Source of the DNA: Spirochaetaceae bacterium
GTDB taxonomy: Bacteria; Spirochaetota; Spirochaetia; DSM-2461
Direction of reading: 5' to 3'
Assembly: GCA_016342385.1 (NCBI GenBank)
Contig: JAEINM010000298.1
Span: 1 to 5,516, forward strand
DNA length: 5,516 nucleotides
Both the position numbers and the translations under genes were made by a program. Shown here in pieces: positions 1 through 5,516 of the stretch (within the stretch, counting starts at the first letter, position 1; the number at the start of each line of letters is the position of its first letter). The notes beneath the pieces were generated by a model, which searched no databases, had not been told where the DNA came from, and was given only the letters and a program-made list of their open reading frames with translations.

Positions 1-162
1 GGGGCAGTCCGGTGTTGTAAGAGTCATATCCAAAGTGACATTGGCACCGACAATGATGACATCGACAATTAATCCCAGGTCTACGATGCTTATTCCCAGA
101 TCGGGATCGATTATGGGTCTTAAAATTGTTAATATATATTGTTTATCAAATTTTGATTCCAT
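1..162 (-). CDS. sufT: DUF59/MIP18-family (SufT-like) iron-sulfur assembly protein, N-terminal part, cut by window edge
   Basis: Reading from the ATG at 162-160 gives 54 open codons that leave the window at position 1. The fragment starts MESKFDKQYILTIL and carries the family hallmarks: a DPDLG motif (residues 19-23), a VDLGLI stretch (27-32) and MTLTTPDCP (46-54) with the conserved Cys at residue 53. Proteins of this family (SufT, YitW/PaaD-like, eukaryotic MIP18/CIA2) are small cytosolic factors that help mature or deliver Fe-S clusters and are often encoded at the end of suf operons. The start lies 3 bases after the sufU stop. A GGAG (169-172) sits 6 bases upstream of the ATG and overlaps the end of sufU, so translation is probably coupled. 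Family members are usually about 100 residues, so roughly half is missing here because of the window edge. The symbol is provisional; the family call is firm. Confidence 0.85.
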   Translation of the reverse strand, partial: MESKFDKQYILTILRPIIDPDLGISIVDLGLIVDVIIVGANVTLDMTLTTPDCP

Positions 163-165
163 AGT

Positions 166-627
166 TTACTCCGTTGATATTTTATTTTCTTCGCAGTTTT
201 TCAAGGCTGATTTCAGGGTGTGCCAGGCCAGGGATGCGCATTTGACCCGCATGGGGAATTCGGCAACTCCCGAGAGTGCCTTCAGTTTGCCCATGGCTTT
301 TTCATCTTCGGGATTCACCTCATCGGGGTGCAGTCCCGTGAGCATCATGTGTACTTTATCAAAAACTTTCAGAGCCTCTTCTATGGTGTGACCCTTCAGA
401 TGCTCTGTCATAAGCGATGCCGAAGCCTGTGAAACGGCACAGCCGGAACCTTCAAAAGTTATCTCATTGATAACATCGCCATCCACATTGAGATAGATAT
501 CCAGTTGATCTCCACAGAGGGGATTATCTCCTGAAGCGCTGTGTGTAGGGTGCTGAAGACTGCAGCAGTTCCGGGGATTTCTATAGTGATCGAGGATGAG
601 TTCCTGGTATAGGTCATTGTCTCTCAT
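166..627 (-). CDS. sufU: SufU, zinc-type IscU-like sulfur acceptor/scaffold protein
   Basis: A 153-residue protein of normal length for SufU. It should accept persulfide sulfur from SufS and pass it to the SufBCD complex in the cytosol. The three family cysteines are present: C38 in NPLCGD with D40 beside it, C63 in GSGCAVSQAS, and C130 in RVKCASLAWHTL. In SufU these Cys and Asp residues bind zinc. The segment LHPDEVNPEDEK...LSGVAEFPMRVKC (about residues 99-130) is the extra loop that separates SufU from IscU, and the IscU-type histidine next to the last Cys is absent, which supports SufU. The gene starts in an ATGA overlap with the sufS stop. A GGGAG lies 11 bases upstream, a somewhat long spacing, so reinitiation from sufS may contribute. 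The last residues, after about 144, are a short polar tail. Confidence 0.96.
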   Translation of the reverse strand: MRDNDLYQELILDHYRNPRNCCSLQHPTHSASGDNPLCGDQLDIYLNVDGDVINEITFEGSGCAVSQASASLMTEHLKGHTIEEALKVFDKVHMMLTGLHPDEVNPEDEKAMGKLKALSGVAEFPMRVKCASLAWHTLKSALKNCEENKISTE

Positions 628-1832
628 AATTTGAATTTCTCCCTTATTTTCGGCAGAGCACCGATAAGAATATCAATCTCCTTTTTTGTGTTATACATTC
701 CAAAAGAGGCACGGGTTGTGGCCGGTACATTAAAGCGGTTCATCAGTGGTTGAGCACAATGATGTCCTGCCCGGACATCGATATTCTGAAGACTCAACTC
801 GTGGGCTATATCATGAGGGTGAGCATCTCCCATAGTAAATGAAAGGAGAGCAGCCCGCTTTTCAGGATTTCCCATTATATGTAGATCTTCTATGGCTTTG
901 AGCTTTTTTTCAGCGTAATCAAGCAGTGAGAGTTCATAGGATTCTATATTGTCCATACCGATGGATTCCAGATATTCCACGGCAGAGGCAAGAGCTGCCG
1001 CCCCGGCAATATCGGGTGTTCCCGCTTCAAATTTATGTGGCAGATCATTCCAGGTCGTCTTGTCAAATGTCACCCGGCGGATCATATCTCCACCACTCTG
1101 GTAGGGACGCATTTTTTCGAGGAAATCCTTTTTACCGTAAAGAACTCCGATTCCCGTAGGACCGTACATTTTATGGCCGGAAAAGGCATAGAAATCAGCA
1201 TCGAGTTCGCGCACATCAACTTTTGTTCTGGCTATTGCCTGAGCTCCGTCTATCAGAACGGGGATACCTTTTTGATGAGCCGATTCTATCATCTCTTTAA
1301 TGGGATTAATGGTGCCCAGAACATTGGATATGTGAGTCAGAGATAGGAATCTTGTTTTATCACTGAGTAGAGTTTCAAAGCTGTCCATCTCAATTTCGCC
1401 GGAATCACTCACAGGAATAACCTTCAGCAGAGCGCCTGTTCTTTTACAGACCAGCTGCCAGGGGACAATATTGGAGTGGTGCTCCATATGGCTGATGAGT
1501 ATCTCATCGCCCTCTTTCACAAGGGGTTCCACTAAGGAGAAAGCTGTCAGATTGATAGATTCGGTGGTTCCTCTCGTAAAGATGAGTTCCTTTTCAGAGC
1601 AATTTATAAACCGGCTTATAGTTGATCGGGCTCCTTCATAGGCTTCTGTCGCCAGTTGACTGAGTTTGTAGACCCCTCTGTGAACATTGGCGTTTTCATT
1701 TCTATAATAATGATTCAACCTCTGTATAACCTGTTCCGGTTTCTGAGTGGTTGCCCCATTATCGAGATAAACTGACTTCTTCAGTATGGGGAAATCTTTC
1801 CGTATAACCTCTACATTATAATTTTCATTCAT
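624..1832 (-). CDS. sufS: SufS, group II cysteine desulfurase (PLP enzyme)
   Basis: Converts L-cysteine to alanine and an enzyme-bound persulfide, supplying sulfur for cluster assembly. With the chosen start it has 402 residues, normal for SufS/CsdA-type class V aminotransferases. Visible residues: the PLP lysine K221 in SGHKMYGPTGIG, the stacking histidine H118 in SHMEHHSN, D195 and Q198 in IDGAQ, and the catalytic C359 in RAGHHCAQPL. FEAGTPDIAG and TRASFGMYNT near the C terminus are also typical. H340 in HPHD sits 19 residues before the catalytic Cys, the same spacing as H342/C361 in Bacillus subtilis SufS, where this His swaps onto the SufU zinc; this fits the neighbouring sufU. One oddity: R202 stands where many SufS proteins have His. 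The ATG at 1832 is preferred because GGA at 1843-1841 lies 8 bases upstream and it makes an 8-base overlap with sufD. An in-frame ATG at 1841 would add 3 residues but has no well-placed ribosome site. Confidence 0.97.
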   Translation of the reverse strand: MNENYNVEVIRKDFPILKKSVYLDNGATTQKPEQVIQRLNHYYRNENANVHRGVYKLSQLATEAYEGARSTISRFINCSEKELIFTRGTTESINLTAFSLVEPLVKEGDEILISHMEHHSNIVPWQLVCKRTGALLKVIPVSDSGEIEMDSFETLLSDKTRFLSLTHISNVLGTINPIKEMIESAHQKGIPVLIDGAQAIARTKVDVRELDADFYAFSGHKMYGPTGIGVLYGKKDFLEKMRPYQSGGDMIRRVTFDKTTWNDLPHKFEAGTPDIAGAAALASAVEYLESIGMDNIESYELSLLDYAEKKLKAIEDLHIMGNPEKRAALLSFTMGDAHPHDIAHELSLQNIDVRAGHHCAQPLMNRFNVPATTRASFGMYNTKKEIDILIGALPKIREKFKL

Positions 1833-3093
1833 ATAAATCATCCATCAATGTGTATATTCCTGCTTTAATTATCTCATTCACCTTCTCAATACTGATCAAT
1901 TCCGCCACATCGGCGGCAAAAGCTTCTAAAAGAACTTTCCGTGCATCTTCGGGAGTAAATCCTCTCTGCTGGAGATAAAATAGCTGATTCTGATCCAGCT
2001 GTCCCACCGTTGCACCATGGGAGCACTTTACATCATCAGCCCAGATCTCCAGGTGAGGTTCCATATTTATCTGGCATGTATCATTTAAGAGTATAGATTT
2101 GAATTGCTGTATGGCATCACTTTTCTGAGCTCCGGGATTCACTATGGCAAAGCCTCTGAACACTCCCTGAGATGCTCCCCCGGCAATGGCTTTGGTCGTT
2201 GTTCTACTTGTACAGGCTGGTGCATTATGATGGATCGTCACATCACTGTTATGGAGTTGATTCTTTTTCCCCAGGAAAAGGCCGGTCACATGACAGGAAG
2301 AGTTTTTCCGGCTCAGATTAATATGGTATTCATTTCTGGAAATGGAAGCACCGGCATTTAAAGTCTGCAGATTATATTCACTAGATTCTCCTTGTGTGAC
2401 AAAGAGATTATTGAAAACAAAGGCTTCCTCAGAATCTTCCTGAAGAACCACATGATCCATTCGGGCATTTTTGTGAAGAATTATTTCTGTAACAGAATTG
2501 TTCAGATAGGGAGAAGAGCTCTTTCCTGAAAAACTCTGGATCAGTTCCAGTTTTGCTCCCTCCTCTATTTCAACGATAATTCTTGAATTACTGATAATCG
2601 GCTCAGATTTACCTAACATAAGCTGTGATATATAGAGAGGGTTTCTTTTTTTATTATCCTTTTCGACTCTTATTAGAATCGTGTCTGAAAAGAGAGAGCT
2701 GTTGAGGTTGTAAAAATAGTTACCCTTCTCGTCTCCGGCACTTCCTATGAGTTCAGGAATCCTCCCGGTATCATCTCCTGATGACAACGTGGAAATTCTG
2801 TATCCGGTTCCTTTATGATCTTGTATAAAGCCATTTATAATATCAATCCGTTCACAGATTCCGGTAAATTCTCGATGAAGATCCGGTCTATTTTTGTCTA
2901 TTGATTCTAAGGCCTCTTTGTAGATGATTTCCTTTAAAGGGTTTATATCAAATTTCATCCAGTGTTCAACTTTTTTCCCCGGGAGTCCCGATTCTGAATA
3001 TCGTTTTAATCCTTTCTCTCTGTATCGCTTCATCTGAGCATTAAATGAAGAGGGGAGGGGAACCGATGATATCTCTTTGTTTAAGTTAATCAC
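1825..3093 (-). CDS. sufD: SufD, SufBCD complex scaffold subunit
   Basis: Forms the SufB-SufC2-SufD complex on which clusters are built; SufD is the SufB paralogue and is linked to iron acquisition. With the GTG start the protein has 422 residues, as expected. The N-terminal part (about 1-150) is variable, the middle is the beta-helix core, and the C-terminal domain is conserved: WADDVKCSHGATVG carries C357 and H359, matching the functional C358/H360 pair of E. coli SufD, followed by QLFYLQQRG and EDARKVLLEAF, which contacts SufC. The GTG at 3093 is favoured because GAGGAG (3106-3101) lies 7 bases upstream, while the in-frame ATG at 3099, which would add Met-Val, is only one base from that site. 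The gene overlaps the sufC stop by 8 bases with the GTG start, or 14 with the ATG. The product is certain; the start is the only open point. Confidence 0.95.
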   Translation of the reverse strand: MINLNKEISSVPLPSSFNAQMKRYREKGLKRYSESGLPGKKVEHWMKFDINPLKEIIYKEALESIDKNRPDLHREFTGICERIDIINGFIQDHKGTGYRISTLSSGDDTGRIPELIGSAGDEKGNYFYNLNSSLFSDTILIRVEKDNKKRNPLYISQLMLGKSEPIISNSRIIVEIEEGAKLELIQSFSGKSSSPYLNNSVTEIILHKNARMDHVVLQEDSEEAFVFNNLFVTQGESSEYNLQTLNAGASISRNEYHINLSRKNSSCHVTGLFLGKKNQLHNSDVTIHHNAPACTSRTTTKAIAGGASQGVFRGFAIVNPGAQKSDAIQQFKSILLNDTCQINMEPHLEIWADDVKCSHGATVGQLDQNQLFYLQQRGFTPEDARKVLLEAFAADVAELISIEKVNEIIKAGIYTLMDDLYE

Positions 3094-3841
3094 TACCATT
3101 CTCCTCTTTCACCCAGTTGTATCCCCGGGCTTCAAGCTCCAGAGCCAGTTTACTGTCGCCAGATAGAACTATTTCTCCATCGATGAGAACATGGACAAAA
3201 TCGGGTGGTATAAAATCCAGCAGTCTCTGATAATGAGTCACAAGAATGACACCATTGTTCTGGCTGCGGAATTTCTCCACACCACTGGCTACGGTTTTCA
3301 GGGCATCGATATCCAGACCGGAATCTGTTTCATCGAGAATGGCCAGTTTGGGATTGAGAACCAGCAATTGGAGAATCTCGTTTCTCTTCTTCTCCCCGCC
3401 GGAAAATCCCGAATTGACCGCCCGTCTTGTCAATTCCCGGCTTATTCCCACTTCATCCATTTTCTGACCCAGGTAATCATTGAATTCATAGGCGTCAAGA
3501 GGCTGTAGTCCATTGGCTACCCGTATGGCATTGAGAGAGTTCTTCAGGAAATAGATATTGGTGACACCGGGAATTTCCACGGGATACTGAAAGCCCATAA
3601 ACAAGCCGGCTCTGGCCCGCAGGTGGGGCTGCATATCCAGAAGATTCTCTCCTTCATAGAGTACATCTCCCGAATTGACCTGATAGGCGGGGTTCCCGGC
3701 AATGACCTGGGAAAAAGTGCTTTTCCCCGAACCATTCGGCCCCATTATAGCGTGTACTTCCCCTTTGTTAACCTTTAGTGAGATTCCCTTTAATATTTTA
3801 TTTTCTCCAATTGATGCATGAAGATTTTTTACATTTAACAT
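3086..3841 (-). CDS. sufC: SufC, ABC-type ATPase of the SufBCD complex
   Basis: A 251-residue cytosolic ABC ATPase that powers conformational change in SufBCD during cluster assembly; it is not a transporter and has no membrane segments. All nucleotide-binding elements are in place: Walker A GPNGSGKST (34-42), Q-loop Q85 in FQYP, the SufC-type signature SGGEKKR (147-153) in place of the transporter LSGGQ form, Walker B LAILDE with catalytic E171, D-loop SGLD (174-177), and H-loop H203 in VTHYQR. The length matches the family. The ATG at 3841 is preceded by AAAAGGAG ending 5 bases upstream, a strong ribosome site. This is the only gene in the operon separated from its predecessor by a real gap (143 bases). 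Its 3' end overlaps sufD, which implies coupled translation and fits a complex needing both proteins. Confidence 0.98.
   Translation of the reverse strand: MLNVKNLHASIGENKILKGISLKVNKGEVHAIMGPNGSGKSTFSQVIAGNPAYQVNSGDVLYEGENLLDMQPHLRARAGLFMGFQYPVEIPGVTNIYFLKNSLNAIRVANGLQPLDAYEFNDYLGQKMDEVGISRELTRRAVNSGFSGGEKKRNEILQLLVLNPKLAILDETDSGLDIDALKTVASGVEKFRSQNNGVILVTHYQRLLDFIPPDFVHVLIDGEIVLSGDSKLALELEARGYNWVKEENGSD
3101..3106 (-). promoter_or_regulatory. Ribosome binding site of sufD, decides the start
   Basis: The minus strand reads GAGGAG here, inside the 3' end of sufC. It is 7 bases from the in-frame GTG (3093-3091) but only 1 base from the ATG (3099-3097). A weaker GGTGA further upstream, about 9 bases from the ATG, could serve the longer form. 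The stronger site supports the GTG start. Confidence 0.6.
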
Positions 3842-3984
3842 TTATACTCCTTTTCTCTTTCTGCAAATCGGTCCCTAAATTCACCCCGGTCGCATGGGCG
3901 AGCAGCAAACTTCTTTGCGACCAGCCTGAAGGGGACTTATTCTTCCCTTTAAATTCCCCCTTCAGGGGGTTAGGGGGGCCTGCT
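3842..3984 (-). other. sufB-sufC intergenic region with repeat-like insert
   Basis: This 143-base gap interrupts an otherwise overlapping operon. It is visibly richer in G/C runs than the leader of sufB. Most of it (3870-3980) consists of nested inverted repeats, described as a separate feature; the remaining 28 bases next to sufC hold its purine-rich ribosome site. An open frame runs through it from the sufB stop into sufC but needs a TTG start, has no good ribosome site and looks like translated repeat, so I do not call a gene. No clear promoter for sufC is visible, so sufC-sufU probably depend on transcription from upstream of sufB. Confidence 0.7.
3870..3980. repeat. Compact nested inverted-repeat element (possible palindromic repeat/MITE-like insert or structured mRNA)
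   Basis: Three inverted repeats are nested in about 111 bases. The ends, GGTCCCTAA (3870-3878) and TTAGGGGGGCC (3970-3980), are imperfect complements with a 6-base perfect core, CCCTAA/TTAGGG. Inside, GGTCGCA (3888-3894) pairs with TGCGACC (3916-3922), and CCTGAAGGGG (3925-3934) pairs perfectly with CCCCTTCAGG (3957-3966). The two inner arms are only 2 bases apart, so the transcript could fold into a closed stem carrying two hairpins. Alternative small hairpins are CCCCC-TTCA-GGGGG (3956-3969) and GCAAA-CTTC-TTTGC (3905-3918). A near-direct repeat is also seen, CCCTAAATTC (3873-3882) against CCCTTTAAATTC (3945-3956). The layout resembles dispersed intergenic palindromic repeats. Whether it is repeated elsewhere in this genome cannot be seen from the window. 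Confidence 0.6.
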
Positions 3985-5436
3985 TTAGCCAACAGTTCCT
4001 TCCAGGCTTACACCCAGCAGTTTTCTCGCCTCAACGGCAAATTCCATGGGAAGTTCGTTGAGAACCTCCTTGCAGAATCCGCTGACAATCATAGTGAGGG
4101 CATCTTCAGGATCAATACCTCTCTGCTGGAGGTAAAAAAGTTGAGCATCACTTATTTTCGATGTAGTCGCTTCGTGCTCAATCATGGCCGTACTCCCTTT
4201 GGCATCTATGTAGGGAAATGTGTGGGCACCGCATTGATCTCCTATCAACAGTGAATCACATTGTGAAAAATTCCGTGCATTGATCGCACCGGAACTGGTT
4301 CTTACCATCCCTCTGTAGGAGTTCTGAGCTTTTCCCGCAGAAACTCCTTTGGAAATGATTGTGCTTTTCGTATTGCGTCCCAGATGAATCATTTTCGTTC
4401 CCGTATCGGCCTGCTGATGATTATTCGTCACCGCGATAGAGTAGAACTCCCCCGTTGAGTTATCTCCCTTGAGAATACAGCCGGGGTATTTCCATGTTAT
4501 GGCGGAACCTGTTTCAACCTGGGTCCAGGATATTTTAGAGTTGTCGCCATGACATTTACCCCGTTTGGTCACGAAGTTGAAAATACCGCCTTTACCATTT
4601 TTATCACCGGGATACCAGTTCTGAACGGTAGAGTATTTAATCTTGGCATCTTTGTGGGCAAAGAGTTCGACTACGGCAGCATGGAGCTGGTTCTCATCTC
4701 TCTGTGGAGCTGTGCAGCCCTCTAGATAACTGACCTGGGCCCCTTCATCAGCGATTATGAGTGTTCGTTCAAACTGACCTGTTCCCCTGGCATTGATCCT
4801 GAAATAGGTAGACAGTTCTATGGGGCATTTAACCCCTTTGGGGATATAGCAGAATGAACCATCTGTGAATACCGCTGAATTGAGAGTCGCAAAGAAATTA
4901 TCTCTCCAGGGGACAACTGAACCGAGATATTCTTCTATCAGTTCCGGGTGGGTCTGGACGGCATCGGAAAAACTTCCGAATATAATCCCCATTTTCCCCA
5001 GTTCCTCTTTATAGGTTGTCGCCACTGAGACGCTGTCAAATACGGCATCAACAGCAATCCCGGACATCAATTTCTGCTCTTCAAGAGGTATACCCAATTT
5101 TTTGTAGGTATCCAGTATCTCCGGATCTATTTCATCAAGACTGTTTACAACTTTCTTTTTTTTAGGTTCTGCATAATAGATAATGTCATTAAAATCAATT
5201 CTGGGTATATCCAGATGGGACCAGCGAGGCTGCTCCATAGTCAACCAGTGTCTGTAGGCTTTTAGTCGGAAATCGAGAAGAAACAGGGGTTCGTTTTTCT
5301 TTTGGGAAATTAATCGGATTACATCTTCATTGAGTCCCCTGGGAACAGTTTCCTGTTCAACATCGGTATGAAATCCCCACTTGTATTCCTGATTGGTAAA
5401 ATCCTCTATAGAATTCCCTTTTATCTTTTTATCCAT
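3985..5436 (-). CDS. sufB: SufB, SufBCD complex scaffold subunit
   Basis: Core subunit of the Fe-S assembly scaffold; it receives sulfur and, with SufD and SufC, builds the cluster. The 483 residues match the family's usual length. Landmarks: an N-terminal YKWGFHTDVE segment (18-27) typical of SufB, a central beta-helix including SFCYIPKGVKCP (194-205), then RNFSQCDSLLIGDQCG with C393 and C402, and IEHEATTSKI (419-428) with E420, H421 and E422. C393 and the EHE triplet keep the same spacing as C405 and E432/H433/E434 of E. coli SufB, which are needed for sulfur handling and cluster formation. The C-terminal QLFYLQQRG and EDALTMIVSGF region is the SufC-binding end and is shared with SufD. The ATG at 5436 has AGGA (5447-5444) 7 bases upstream. 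It is the first gene of the operon, directly behind the only recognisable promoter. Confidence 0.98.
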   Translation of the reverse strand: MDKKIKGNSIEDFTNQEYKWGFHTDVEQETVPRGLNEDVIRLISQKKNEPLFLLDFRLKAYRHWLTMEQPRWSHLDIPRIDFNDIIYYAEPKKKKVVNSLDEIDPEILDTYKKLGIPLEEQKLMSGIAVDAVFDSVSVATTYKEELGKMGIIFGSFSDAVQTHPELIEEYLGSVVPWRDNFFATLNSAVFTDGSFCYIPKGVKCPIELSTYFRINARGTGQFERTLIIADEGAQVSYLEGCTAPQRDENQLHAAVVELFAHKDAKIKYSTVQNWYPGDKNGKGGIFNFVTKRGKCHGDNSKISWTQVETGSAITWKYPGCILKGDNSTGEFYSIAVTNNHQQADTGTKMIHLGRNTKSTIISKGVSAGKAQNSYRGMVRTSSGAINARNFSQCDSLLIGDQCGAHTFPYIDAKGSTAMIEHEATTSKISDAQLFYLQQRGIDPEDALTMIVSGFCKEVLNELPMEFAVEARKLLGVSLEGTVG

Positions 5437-5443
5437 TTATTAT

Positions 5444-5447
5444 TCCT
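5444..5447 (-). promoter_or_regulatory. Ribosome binding site of sufB
   Basis: AGGA on the minus strand, 7 bases before the ATG at 5436 and surrounded by A/T-rich sequence. It supports this start; no competing upstream in-frame start with a ribosome site is visible in the leader. Confidence 0.6.
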
Positions 5448-5456
5448 GTTCAATAT

Positions 5457-5471
5457 TAGTAATTATTACTA
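5457..5471. promoter_or_regulatory. Perfect 15-bp palindrome, candidate operator of the suf operon
   Basis: TAGTAAT-T-ATTACTA is a perfect inverted repeat with 7-1-7 geometry. It begins about 9 bases downstream of the predicted -10 box, so it would cover roughly the first transcribed bases, a position where a bound repressor would block the polymerase. The inner TAAT-N-ATTA core and 7-1-7 form resemble Fur-superfamily boxes (Fur TGATAATnATTATCA, PerR TTATAATnATTATAA; 5 of 7 positions per half match each). Which regulator binds, if any, is inference. An Rrf2-type regulator (IscR/SufR) is the other usual candidate for suf operons. A/T-rich sequence makes chance palindromes more likely. Confidence 0.5.
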
Positions 5472-5479
5472 TTAAGAAT

Positions 5480-5508
5480 AATATAACACTAAATCAGGAG
5501 AATGTTAA
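5480..5508 (-). promoter_or_regulatory. Sigma70-type promoter of the suf operon
   Basis: On the minus strand, TTAACA (5508-5503) and TATATT (5485-5480) are separated by exactly 17 bases. Each hexamer matches 5 of 6 consensus positions. Transcription would start near 5473, giving a leader of about 37 bases before the sufB ATG. No other equally good pair is visible in the 80 bases right of sufB. The A/T richness of the region lowers certainty. Confidence 0.6.
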
Positions 5509-5516
5509 TCTAAACT

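Noticed and set aside
35..391. A 118-codon plus-strand open frame opposite sufU and the DUF59 gene
   Set aside because: It is antisense to two recognisable conserved proteins, with low-complexity Ser/Thr/Met composition typical of a shadow frame.
3956..3969. CCCCC-TTCA-GGGGG hairpin as an intrinsic terminator after sufB
   Set aside because: On the transcribed strand it is followed by AAUUUAAAG rather than a U tract, and the operon clearly continues into sufC. It may cause pausing or partial stopping, but it is not a standard terminator.
3798..3992. A 64-codon minus-strand open frame bridging the sufB stop and the sufC start
   Set aside because: It begins at TTG inside the end of sufB, has no convincing ribosome site, reads straight through the inverted-repeat element and overlaps sufC in another frame. 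Its Pro/Gly/Lys-rich start is what a translated C/G-run repeat would give.
1920..4140. Similar sequences near the 3' ends of sufB and sufD (both encode QLFYLQQRG...PEDA) as a DNA repeat
   Set aside because: This is the known SufB/SufD paralogy at the SufC-binding end, not a mobile or regulatory repeat.
3778..4254. A 158-codon plus-strand open frame over the sufB 3' end and the sufB-sufC gap
   Set aside because: It is antisense to two well-supported genes and resembles no protein I recognise. It is open by chance.
5437..5516. A riboswitch or leader peptide in the sufB leader
   Set aside because: The predicted leader is only about 37 bases and strongly A/T-rich, with no stable stems beyond the 15-bp palindrome and no small frame with a ribosome site.

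Overview
The window holds one minus-strand operon for iron-sulfur cluster assembly (SUF system), almost entire and read from high to low coordinates. In transcription order it carries sufB (5436-3985), sufC (3841-3086), sufD (3093-1825), sufS (1832-624), sufU (627-166), and the first 54 codons of a DUF59/MIP18-family gene (SufT-like) that runs off the left edge at position 1. Nearly every base is coding. The exceptions are an 80-base leader right of sufB and a 143-base gap between sufB and sufC.

The genes form one pathway. SufS takes sulfur from cysteine as a persulfide on its active-site Cys. SufU, a zinc-type IscU-like protein, most likely accepts that sulfur and relays it. SufB, SufC and SufD form the SufBCD scaffold, in which the SufC ATPase drives cluster assembly on SufB/SufD. 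The DUF59 protein is expected to help cluster maturation or delivery. Active-site residues that I can place are present in all the complete proteins. There is no sufE, no A-type carrier and no regulator gene in the window, so this is a SufU-type rather than an enterobacterial SufABCDSE-type system.

Control region: right of sufB there is a good sigma70-like promoter (TTAACA, 17-base spacer, TATATT). Immediately downstream, over the expected first transcribed bases, lies a perfect 15-bp palindrome with 7-1-7 geometry, a plausible operator. From sufC onward the genes are tightly coupled: 8-base overlaps at sufC/sufD and sufD/sufS, a 4-base overlap at sufS/sufU, and a 3-base gap to the DUF59 gene. 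The sufB-sufC gap breaks this pattern and holds a compact nested set of inverted repeats that resembles an inserted repeat element or a structured RNA.

The organism is a bacterium of moderate A+T content with Shine-Dalgarno-led genes. The B-C-D-S-U-DUF59 order with SufU argues against Proteobacteria. A spirochaete or another anaerobic non-proteobacterial lineage is possible, but that is a guess the window cannot settle. Apart from the palindrome and the sufB-sufC insert, this looks like a well-known system rather than a new one.
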